From Prunella strophiata (taxonomy: Eukaryota; Chordata; Aves; Passeriformes; Prunellidae), in assembly GCA_036583965.1 (NCBI GenBank), contig JAZBQD010000017.1, positions 27,128,385 through 27,192,384 of the forward strand: 64,000 bases of DNA. Reading direction: 5' to 3'. Shown here in pieces: positions 50,001 to 62,000 of the stretch. The notes below the pieces were generated by a model. That model ran no database searches and was not told where the DNA came from. It saw nothing but the letters and a program-made list of their open reading frames with translations. The position numbers and the translations under genes were made by a program. Positions within the stretch are counted from its first letter, which is position 1, and each line of letters begins with the position of its first letter.

Positions 50001-53000
50001 AAAAAAGCCCCTGTCTCCACCAAGTGAAAAATAGCTGGAATCTGAGCATCTTAAATCCTCCAACTGACTCATAATGCCTAGGATTTTCCAGTGACCAGAC
50101 TAAATCTTGGACAATTACTACCATTGTTACGATTTCCTACTTTTTTTTTTTGCAAGCCCCTTGTCCAATTTCTTCCTTTCATCTGAAAAGAGACAGAACC
50201 AGGATTCACATAGAGCTCCAAAATCACCATCTACAATCAACATTTTTATTTTCCTAAACAGAAACAAGCTCATATGAGCCAAGTGACAGAGACTTTCACT
50301 CAGAAAGAAAAAAAAAAAAAAGCAAATAACAGGTGGCACATATACAGACACACAATAGCAGTAAGCTGATGGAAGGATTTACGTCCTGTATATGTTAGCA
50401 ACTCCTAGTAATTTCTTAAACTGTGAAATAAAAGAAAAAATGAGAGTACCTCTTGGGGAAGGGAGTGTTTTTTGGTTGACACTCCAGTTTTACAAGTGTT
50501 TTGGAAAGTGTTTTGGCATTTCTTCCAAAGCCTTTTCTTATTTGAGAAATAATTTTCTTTCTAGCTGAAGCAAATAGGAATGCCATCATCATGTGAATAT
50601 TTTCATTAATCCTCTATCAGATGCTTTTTGCTAAACAGCTACAAAGGATGCTCTGCAATCAACTAGCCCTGCCAGAACCAAAACTCTAGGTCCAGAAACA
50701 GCTCAGTAAGGCCCAAGCACAAAGACATGTGAGCAGTAAAAACTAAACCATGTTAATACCCATCCTCTTTGTGATCTTCACTAGAGCAACAGTTCCTGAG
50801 AAGCACACCCAAGTGGTGCCCAGCTCACCTTGGGAGGCTCAGGTTCCGCAATGCCATTTTCTGCTCCTTCAGCTGGCTCTTCTGCATCCAAAAGGATAGT
50901 CCAGCGATCCATAAGAACGTCATCCGCCTCATCCACAGAAACCAAGATGGAGTATGGGTCCTCCCCACTGTAGCCAGCTCCCCAGCGCAAGACCCTCCCC
51001 AAGTCATTACCTGGGCAGCAGTGAAGAACACAAAAATGTGACTGTGTTTCATAATCAGTGCATCAGCCCTGTTTGACAAACCACCCTGCACTAAGGTGCT
51101 CCAATGTAAGCTCCAATCAAGTCACAGAATTCATTTGTTTGGAAGGAAGAGTTAACAAGTAGAAAAAAAAACATCTAAGCTGTCTTGTGTCTGCACATGT
51201 GCTTATCATTGCATACAGACACACTGGAGCGTTTCCACAAAAAGTGTCAGAAAAACCTGATGTGGAGTTGAGACACCAGGGAGCAACTGAGTTTGCTGTC
51301 TTACAGCAATGGCTGATGCACCTGTGGTTGTCAGGAGGAGGGTATTTTGCCCTCCCAACCCCTGCCCACTCACCCACACACATATCAACGCTCCTGCTGC
51401 TTGTTTCTCCTGCTGCTGTTTTTCTGAAAGCACAACTGACATTTCCTTGAAAAACTGATACTGTGGCTTATTTTCCAGCTCCAGCCAGAACTCAATCTCA
51501 TGGCATCTCAGCTGCAAAACTGAGTCCTGTGTCGGACTGATAAAGATAAAACTTTCCAGAGGGCTTCTGCACTCAGCTTGTGTTCTTGCTGTGATTCTCA
51601 CCTGTTCCTAAAGGTAAGATGGCAACTGAGGGCTCTGAGCACACCAGCTTGTGCCTGATCTCCTCCAGGGCACCAAGGACCCAGCCAACTGTGCCATCCC
51701 CTCCGCACACCAGCACTCGGAAGGAGGGGACTTTGGAGAACGTGTGAAACCTCCATTGTGAAGCAAAGCACAGGGGAAAAGAAAAGTTACAATGGAATAT
51801 AGGAAATGCAAAGTTCCAATCCGCTATTTAAAATAACACAGTATTATTGGATTTCTGCCCATGCTTCTTTACCATCAGTTTCTGGATCAAATTCAACAAA
51901 GTGAATGGAAAAATATGAAGTTGTAGATAAAGATGATTTTTAAAAGAGTGAAAAACCATATTCCTCTAAGATTCTTCACAGACAGATCTAAATGGTTAAT
52001 CACTTCCTTTTTCAAGGGCACAGAGACCTAACTAGTCATAATTTCAATGTGAACATCTGTAACTCTCTAAATCCTAGAGGAGATGTTGATTATGGGTGGT
52101 GTTTTTGTACTTAGTCATAGGTATCACAGTACATTTTCTTCTTAATAGTACTGTTTTCCTGGTGATGCTTACCTTTTGTGGCTTTTCATCCTACATACCA
52201 ACATATCATGCAAAAGAATTGTTATTTCCCATTGCACAAGAAGCAATGAAGCAGTGGGAGCATTTTGCCATAAAGATACAGGAAGATTCCAAAGCCAAAA
52301 CAAAATTAACTGGTTACTGAAGTTGCAGCTTGAAGCGCATTAAAAAGAAAACAGAATTATACAGTTCTGACAGAAAAATTAGTTTGTGTAGCTTGTTTAT
52401 CTTGTCTCCTACATAAGCTGCATTTTTCCCACAAAGGTTTTGTTCTGAAGATCCTGTCATGACAAGTTTTTTATTAAAGTAGTAGTGAAGGAATGAGGAA
52501 TAGGCTACAACCATCGCTTTCAGTTTTATGAAGCTGTAACAAAGTGGGGTTCATTAAATCAAGTCATCAGTTCCTGTCTTCCTACAAGCACATTATGTTC
52601 TGTTCCTTGTAGAAATGTTGCAGCTGTGATCAGGCAAACCCTGTTAATTCTGCAACTGTGGCCAAGTTTCAAGAGTCAAAATAGAAAATTTTATTATACT
52701 TTCCTGGTAGTTCCCATGAAACATCAGAAGAAATAAAAGCAAAAATCCACCCTCATCATGAAATGTTACATTTCTCTTTCCATCTCCATTCAATTATAAA
52801 ATCTATTTATTTTCAATAACTATTAAGTATGTGCTACTGTAAAGTGCATATGACTTTCCCAGGGCCAGACTCTGCTAGATTTGACAGAAGTATATACATC
52901 AGGAACTACTCTATTCTCTTTTCTTTAGACAATCCCAAAGTTTAAATATGGTCTCACAGTAAGAGCAGTCAGAAGGAAATGATCCACTGTTTTGATGTTC

Positions 53001-56000
53001 AGGCACAGAACAGAAGCAATTTAGATCTTCAAAATAAGTGAATCCAGTCTACTCTTTTAAAAAATAATAAAACAATGTAAATTAAAAAAAAAAAAATAAA
53101 ACACGATGACTTACCCAGGCAGTGGACCCCCATTGGTAAGTTCAAAGACTTGATGTGGGTTTAACAACTTTCTAAAACTGTACAGCAGATCCCGACCTTT
53201 TAGACCACCACTTTTTGGATTCACAAATACAAGAAGTGGGCAACAATTCTGTGGTATCTTGGAAGCCTGAAAGAAGACAAGAAAAAGGATAAGTCAATGC
53301 TATGAAAAGGCACGAAAATTACTAATGCGTCTCAGAAATATTACCTGATGCTTCCTTGATGCCTACTAAAAAATCCAGATTCTATAAATAAAAAGATTCA
53401 ATGTCCAGCCAATGGACAGGTTAGCTGCTGATCTTGCTTCCCTAGGAATTGAAGGCTCCTTAACTGACTACAAGTACACATTTGAGCCTAACAGTACAAA
53501 CAAAGCCATTTTAGTAGCCCTTCCTACGCATTTTCAGTAAACAGTCTGGCTAAAGAACAGTGTGAGGGATAAGAGTTCTGTACAATTAAAACAGTTTCCT
53601 TGAAAAGCGAGAACTTCTCCCCAAATTGATTGAAAAATCTTTCTTTAGTATTATGGTTGTCTTAGAATGCATGTCAATTTACAAGGATAAAACATTTAAA
53701 AATGAAGATGTTTGGGGCAGACAGTGGTGTACTTCTCCCTATGAAATTAGAAGCTGAAAGCTTCTTTTAAAAATATGTAAGCTAAGCTTTTTCATCATGA
53801 GGATTTACTCAGGGGTGCCAGTATCTTACGACCTACTGAAGCTGCAGCTGAAAGGACTCTCAAAGCCTCCAGAAACTGTAAAGGAAGCCACTGGACATAG
53901 CAGAGGTGTGATTTCCTGGGGCACTCCATGGACTGCACAGGAACAATATCTGCAGCCTCACTGGAGGTCAAAACTTCCAGCCAACAGATGCACCTTGGGA
54001 CAGACTAGTGTTCACCCAGCCTGTCCGCCCATAAATAGTTCTGTAAAATGATTTCTAAGTAGTTCTAGAAAGATTAGAAATCACCAGCACACCTTTCATC
54101 CATCCTGCCATAAGGCTGGGGTGCAGGTACGTGCCAGAAAAGTCCACTGGACATTTCAACAACTGCACCTCTAAACAGAAATGTTTGCCATGGTCCCTAA
54201 GTTGTGGTAATTGTTATTTACAAATTGGACAGCATTCAGGGAACAGCAATTTGTCACGCAGCTGACCGGATGGATTCAGGGAACAGAACAACAGTGCTAA
54301 ATATAAGTCAATTTAGACAAGAATGATTCAGGGGTCGGTGAGGCAGCAGCATGACTGCAGCATGCAAGCATGTGGAGAGATACCAACAGCTACAGACGGG
54401 AGGAGGCGGCACCCAGAGAGCCTCTCAGCTGCTGCCTGTGAGCAGACACCAGAGACCATGATCTGAGTTCTGTCATAAAACAGAGAAATCGGGTCAAATT
54501 TATGAGTTATATTTGTGGGGATGAAAACTGGAGTCCGACATTGAGACACCCCAGACCTGTGACCTGATTTAGATATTTTACAAATAAATGATTATTTGGG
54601 TCTTCACAGTACTTGAGAGATTTCTTCTATTTTCTGTTCTTCGAAGAGCTGGGTGGTAATCCTCTGCAAGTCACACCCTGCCAGATGTGTCAAGATGCTG
54701 ACAAACATATAAAAATCCTTCTCCTCTAACACTGCCTGCATGAGAAATACGCTCTGCCATCCAGTGCGACTTATCTCTTGAGAAAGAGAAAACACATTGA
54801 GAAGAGGAACACTAAGCAGGTATAAAAGCTGGTGAAGCAGGCACACACTGGCCCCTTCTTTACTCATCCTTCAGATTCTACGAGACATTCAGTTTCAAAA
54901 TGTATCTGTTTTCTTGAAAAATAAATGAGCCAAACAAGGGCTGTTTTGGGGGACAAACAGCCAAAAGAACATCAATGTTTTATTTTACTGGAAAGGTTCC
55001 ACTGCAGACAAAACAAGTAGGTTGATGATAGAGGCTGAAAGCTGTGCACACAGCTCTCCCCAAAGGAACCACCTTTGGCCTCTACATTCAGGCCTTATTG
55101 GAAAGGGGGAAGCGATTACTCAAAGCATGCCCAACACATAACAAGGGTAATATATTCATTTCTGTTAAGCACATGGAAAGGATATTTGTAGGCAGCAAAG
55201 GAAGTCTATGGAACATAATGCATGCCACTCTCACAACAGGGATTCCTTGGGTGTTAAGTCAACAGCTCAAGGATCCACACATCCCAAAGAGACAAGTGGA
55301 TTTCGTCCCCTTGAGCCATTCAAGCATTAATGGAAGAATAAGCAGAGCTCTGGTGTTTTCAAAAGCAAATGCCATCTTGTTATTCTAGCAGTTTCTGCGT
55401 CATCATCTCCCATATCCCACTTAGAATAGCCCTTTGATAATCACAGAATCATCAAGCTTGGAAGACAACTTTAGGATCATCAAGTCCAACCACACACCCA
55501 GCACTGCTATTGTAACACCTAAACCACTCAACCACATCACCAGCACCAGATCCAGATGCCTCTTAAACACCAAGAATGGTGACCTCCCTGGGCAGCCTTT
55601 TCCAATGCCTGACCACCCTGACAGTGATAATTTTTTTTTCCCTAATATCTAATCTGAATCTCCCGTGTCTCAGATTAAGGCCATTTCCTCTTGTCCTCTC
55701 CCTTCAGGCACGGCAGGAGAGACTGACCCCCACCTCACTACACCCTCCTTCCAGGGAGTTTTAGAGAGCAATGGGGCCAGCCCTGAGCCTCCTCTTCTGG
55801 AGACTAAACACCCCCAGCTCCCTCAGCCAGTTCCCATGAGACATGTCTTCTGGTCATTTCGTGAGCCTCGCTCCCTTCTCTGGACACACCCCAGCACATC
55901 AATGTTCTTTTTGAAGTGAGGGGCCCAGAACTGGACACAGCACTCAAGGTGTGGTCTCACCAGTGCTGGTTAAAGGGGGACTATTGCTGATACAGGCCAG

Positions 56001-59000
56001 GATCCCAAGAAGGCCACCTGACCACACTCCTGACTCATGCTCAGCCAGATGTTGACCAGCATCCCCAGCATCCCCTTTTGTGCTGGGATGCTTTCCAGCC
56101 CCTCTGCCCAGCCTGCAGTGCTGTGTGGGGTTAAATCCCATGAGCAACACAGAGGAAGAGCAGCTCTTAAAGGAAACATGGGGTAACAGCACACTGCTCC
56201 CTTCCAGCACTCCTTGTTCAGCTTTTACTCTGCCCTACCCTCTCTCCTGTCCACTTCCCAGTTCTTCCTCTTCAGAGCTTTTTAAATACATAAATTTATC
56301 TCCAGCCATTTCAATTTTCTGAACAATACCAGCAACCTGAAACCTCAGGCTTGGTATAATGCCTGGAAACTTGTGGGGTTTAAAAAAAAGGGGGCTAACA
56401 GGATAATAAAAAGAAAAAAAAATATGAAGTTCTGCAGCTCAAAATAACAAGACTTTTTCAAAGAAGAATAAGAGCAAAGAAACTAGCCCAGCTCTGGAGT
56501 CTAACAATTAATGTAACAAGAACATTTGATTATCTTCACTTCTTCAGGAAATCAGTTTCTAAAAATACTGGTTTGGGACATTTAGAAGTGACATGCTGAA
56601 CACATGTTTTATATTACTTGCTTTTAGAGGCACGTTCTAATGCACTGGGTTTAAAACCAAGTAACTGAAATAATTCAAAAGCAACATAAGGGAATCACAA
56701 CTATTTCTGAGACATGGTACACTCCAAGGCATTCAAAAGCACAGCTGTCTTTTGTAAAGATGTCTGAGATCTTACCCAAGTTACATAAATTCTTGCAAGT
56801 ATGTATTTACAGTTTCTACTGTAAATTGCGAACTGTATTTCTTATCAAGTGTCAATACTGCACCTAAAAACCCCCAAACCAGTTAAATATATACCCTGAA
56901 TGCTACTAAGATTCACAGGCAACTACAGCGAATGCCTGGAGCTAATAAAAAATCTGTATGAAGTGTAAAGTGAATAGTCCTACTACTCAAACCCACCTTT
57001 GTTAAGGTAACTTCCTATGTGGGCTCCTAACTATACCCATTTAGATGCAGCTATTCAGAATAAAAAGAAGATTTTAAGAAAGTGCTTGTCCTTACAGTGA
57101 ACTTGCTTCCCATCACAACTCTTCATTAAACTTAAAGGAGTAAGAAACACTGCTAAATCCCCAGATGAAGGCCAGCTTCTAAGAAAACAATTATTTTTTG
57201 GGAAGAATTAAAAACTCTTGACAGTTTGTACAGTAGAGCAGGGTGCTGTGCCTTCTCAAGAGCACACTCTTTGTTACAATTAAAGACAGCCACAAGGGTA
57301 GCACTCTAATGCTGCACAATTTTTAGAAGTTCCTTAATAAAGCCCCACTGGGGACAGAGGAGTGAGTTTGTTACTGGGCAGAAGAGAGTATGTGACTCAC
57401 AGCCCAGGACTCCCTTCCCCCTTTAGCCCTGGCTTCAGTGCTGTGCTTGAGGAGTGAAATCTGCAGAAGGGTTTTGTGTTGGCTGGCATTCAGGAAGGAA
57501 TTTATTGCTCCTTTCTTACAGACAGCTGAAGGAGGCTGCGTGACTTAGACACTCTGACAGTCACTGTGAATAGCTTAATTTGTCAGGAGTAGCACAACAA
57601 GGCTTTAAACTGGGGCAAGATGTTTATTATCCGTGCTAATCCCCTTTCCATTGACTGTACTGTGTAATCACATCTCACAACAAAGCAGAACAAGGCGTTC
57701 TGTGCCACCAGCCCTACCAGTGGGAGAACCACAGCACATCTTCCTGGGTGGTGGGCTGTCTCCAAGTACTGCAGATATCTCTGACAAGCAGAATTCAACA
57801 TTGGCAAATGGCTGCCAGCAGCATCTTCCATGTGCAAGGACTCACAATGCCCCAAGCACAAAATTTTCTCCACCCTGGCCAGAAAGGACTCATTATCTGA
57901 TGAGAAATTATGTGCAAGGTGTTACAACACTACTGGAACAGCAGCTGGGTCAACCCCCAAGCCTTTTCTTTATTTTTTAGCATATTGCAGAAATGGAAGA
58001 ATCACAGAATCATAAAAGTTGGAAAAAGACCTGTAACATCATCAGTTCTAACCTTTGGCTGAATACCACTTGTTGACTAGACCACAGCACTAAGTGCCAT
58101 GTCCAGTCACTTCTTGAACACCTCCAGGGATTGGTGACCCCACTGCTTCCCGGGGCAGTCCATTCCAGTCATTGAAAACCCTTCCAGCAAAGGGTGAAAA
58201 GGCTGACAACCCTTTCAGGAGGGTGAAAAGCAACCACTCATGTTTTGGCTAAAATACTCATTTAACGACAATGCTTTTAAGATGTAAATGTTTGTGTGAG
58301 AATTTAGTAGAATGAAGGAAATGGGAAGTTTCATCTACTTGGAAACCGTCTATATATCTTCCTGCTACTCTTAACAAATCTAAATGCAGTATATCAAAGG
58401 GCACTCCACTAGTAAAAGGCATTCATGATAAAGCCACAAAAACCTGTGGTGATTTTGGCCTAATACAACTGCCTGCTGACTTCCTTGCTTGCCTGTGCTG
58501 CAAAACAAGTTCTGTTAAATTAGTTCTGAATTGAAAGATTTAGTCCTGCAATGTCTTTCACGTTGAATTGATACCAAAGAGTGAAATCAAACTGTCTCCG
58601 CAGTTCCTTACACACAGCAGCTAAACAGCTTTATAATATACTGCACTTTTTTTTTTCACACTCCAGTGAAGAGAGTATTTTCATTTATTTGAATATTGTG
58701 AAATGAAAAAGTGTTTGATTAAATTTTAAAGGCCTGAAACAGCAGAACAGAATAACACATCTGATAACACTAACTGCTTGACTTTCTAATAAGCAGCTTA
58801 TGCAAACTGATGCTGTGCTCAGATTTCTCAGTAATGGTAATAAGAGGGTGAATTGCTTTGGGTAGACCTGAGCTTGCCAGACTAGAACCGTGCCTCCTCC
58901 TTAGTCGGTATGTCAGACACTGAGTAAGCAAATTTCACCTCAGAAAAATAAGACTAACAACCTGCTAACCACCAATACTTCTGTGCTTTTACCAATTTTT

Positions 59001-62000
59001 AAGAAGGGATATTTTGGTTTGTTGTTTTATTGTTGGTTGGGTTTTTATTTAATTTAACTGGCAATTTGGAAAAATCATTAGCCCTTCACTCCCAATTTCT
59101 TTGTATTTCACTCACAAAAGAAATGTCAAGCATGGTGTAAATTTAGTATTGTGTCAGTTCCTATGTGTTTCCTGGTACTGTATTTAAATCATTGCACATA
59201 TAAACAAAGACTAATATTATCATAGGCTAAAAAGTTGGAAATTACTGCACGAGGTTATCTAGTTCAAATTCTACACAAAGTAAAGATGGTGATCAACCAT
59301 TAGTCTACCCTGAGTAATTAGTGAATGGCATAAGCTGGGTGGACAATCAATCATACAGAAAACAACGCTTGAAGTATCATTTGAATTAACTCTTGGCTCC
59401 TTTCAGTGAGATGACCAAACATAAACAACACATGCTAAAATGGAAACACAATGTTTGTGCTGGTGTACAGCCCCTCTCTCCTGCTTACATATTAGAAACT
59501 AATCCCTAGCAGTCCCCTGAACTGGAGTTTTTAAAAAATAGCTTGCATCAGATAACAGATAGCAATGTCCACATTTTCCTGGCATCAAGAAGTTCTCTTC
59601 AAACATATCCAGGGTCAGAAAAGCAGACACATGTAACCAACAGAGAGCAGTATGTTCAACTTCACACTGCAGACAACAAATATAGGCTCATAATGCATTT
59701 GCCTGAAATACACCTAAAACAAGTATCCAAAAGTTCATCCTGCTTTCTGTTTCTCACAACAGGCACTCTGAAACCTAGTTTGGACAAGGGGGCCTTGATT
59801 TCTAAGGACTTCACAGAATGTAATTCCTGTGCACACATAAGAACAAGGCTCTCAGTTTTTTAGGAGAGGGTGTAACTTTTGATTTTGCCAGTTGCATGTG
59901 AGCACTACCACTAGTATCTACTCATATAAGAACCATAATTTTGCCTTCAGAAAGTGTAGGACACATTTTTAAACAGTGAAAGCAGGTATGCAAGTAAGCA
60001 ACTATGGCCATTGAATGTGACACCCACCTATATAAAGTTATTTCATAATTCCCACTAAAAATGTAATTTTTTTGACCTTCTGTGACATTCCAAGAAGTCA
60101 AACTAAGACTCACACTTTGCTTGCCATAATGTAGTTCCAGAAAGATAGTAACTGCAAGACACTTTCTGCTGAGGTGTTGTGTAACTACAGCAACACTCCT
60201 TTTTGGACAGAACCTACATAATCGTGGTTAAAATATCACTTCACTCAAGTTAATAATTTTCCTCTTCTCACATTGGCTCACTTTATTAACATGAAACCTA
60301 TTATTAAACAAACTGATTCAGATGAAAGTGATTAGTAACAACAAGAATAAATCAGAATCAGGCCTGAATTTGTGAAAGGACTCTTGCACTAAGTCTTTCA
60401 GAAGACTATTTTCTTCTGAGATCCTCAAGGGGTAAACAAGGTCAAACTGCCTCTGCTACAGAATAGGGGAAATGAAGATAATATCACTGTGAAAATAAGC
60501 AGGAGTGTTTTACCTCACGGTTAATGAGGAAACACATTTAGCTCCCATACCAAAGTTTCGTAAGCATTTTAAGACATACCAGCTGAAACTGAAACCCCAC
60601 TTAACGTTTTGATCATTGAAAGAAACAAAGAGAAAAAAAATTGTTTTCCTCCCCTTTATAGTTGTACAGTTAGGCAGCTGTAGATTGACAATTGAACAAT
60701 AACAGGACAAATGACTTAACTCACTGAATGTATCATATACATGAAGTACAGGCTCTGAAGTTGGTTGTTTTTTTTGTCACACTACTTACAGTATGGCCTA
60801 TTTGAATAAAATATATTTTCATTTCATTCTAGCAGAAGAGTTTTAAGACAATTGTTTTTTTCTTTTAAAGACATTTTTAAAATTCAAACCTGTCTCTTAC
60901 CATAACTGCAGGAATCACCACAGCATTCAGAGGCTTGTCATTGACAACAGTATCTTTAACTAGCATATATATTCTTTCAGCTTCAGAAAAACATGAAATT
61001 TGGAGTACAACAGCACCTGTAAAGAGGCATCAGAACTACTTTTTATATTTTCTACTATTATTATTACTAGAAAATAGGTCTCATATTACAGCAAAAGTTT
61101 ACTCAGTTTACTGGGGACATTATTCAGCAAAACTTATTCCGCAGTTGTTTATTATCAGTTGAATTGTGTTGTTATGTTTTTAAACCTTCCTTCCTACCCT
61201 CAGATTTTTGTAAAAGCAAAGCAACTTGAAGACAAGAACTGCAGCACAGAACTAATGCATATTTAAAGATTTCCTTTGAGGTTCAGGGGTAGGGCTTATT
61301 TGCATACTCTTTATCATTACTAACATTCTGTTCTCATCATGTACAAGTGACAGAGGTATCAGGTTTCATTTTGTATCCAATTATTAAAAATCTACTAGTT
61401 CTGTTCATTAACAATATCTCAGTAAGAATTACTGCAAGCAAATATTTGGGCTGACAATTGAGTTTAGATCTTTATGTTGGCTTAGGTTCTGAATGGAGAA
61501 GTTGGGGAAGAAGGGAAGACAAAAGAGAAAAGACAAAAGAAATACTGACAAGTTAGTGTAAAGTAAGACATTTGGTGAGGAACAAAACAGGGCAGGATAA
61601 GACAAAAATACAAAATGGACAGTATATGTGATGTAGGCTGGTAACATAACCTGGCTGCGAAAACGGGAGAGTTAGGAAGTTATGAGAACCACAAGACAAC
61701 AAACATAAGAAGAAAGTGGCAATAAAAATCACATAGAAGCAGAAACATCTAAAAAGCACATGCATGCAAATTTGGTTTAATGTGACATGGGATGAGTATC
61801 ACAAAACCAAGTATTGGCCACTGACAAATATGGAAAGAAGAAGGTCCATCTGAAATCTTTACAGCTTTTCCTATACAAAGATCAAAATCAATCAGTATCA
61901 ATTAGTCATGTGGAGACAGCAAATAACCCAAAGGAAGCACACATCAGTCTTCAAAACCCATGCTATAGAAAGACCCATTTAGCAGACATGTCCAAGTTAA

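Larger units (their letters stand above)
53267..60900. other. DGKQ 7.6 kb intron between window exons 4 and 5
   Basis: Holds two minus-strand CR1 fragments (55,440-56,160 and 58,001-58,250). Two unrecognised open frames lie at 54,604-54,867 (minus, 87 codons) and 55,044-55,388 (plus, 114 codons); neither has a family match I recognise. The rest is AT-rich. Confidence 0.8.

Noticed and set aside
59220..59330. Possible very old CR1/SINE remnant
   Set aside because: Only a few words (AAGTTGGAAATTACTG, GGTTATCTAGTTCAAAT) resemble a CR1 3' end; too weak to list.
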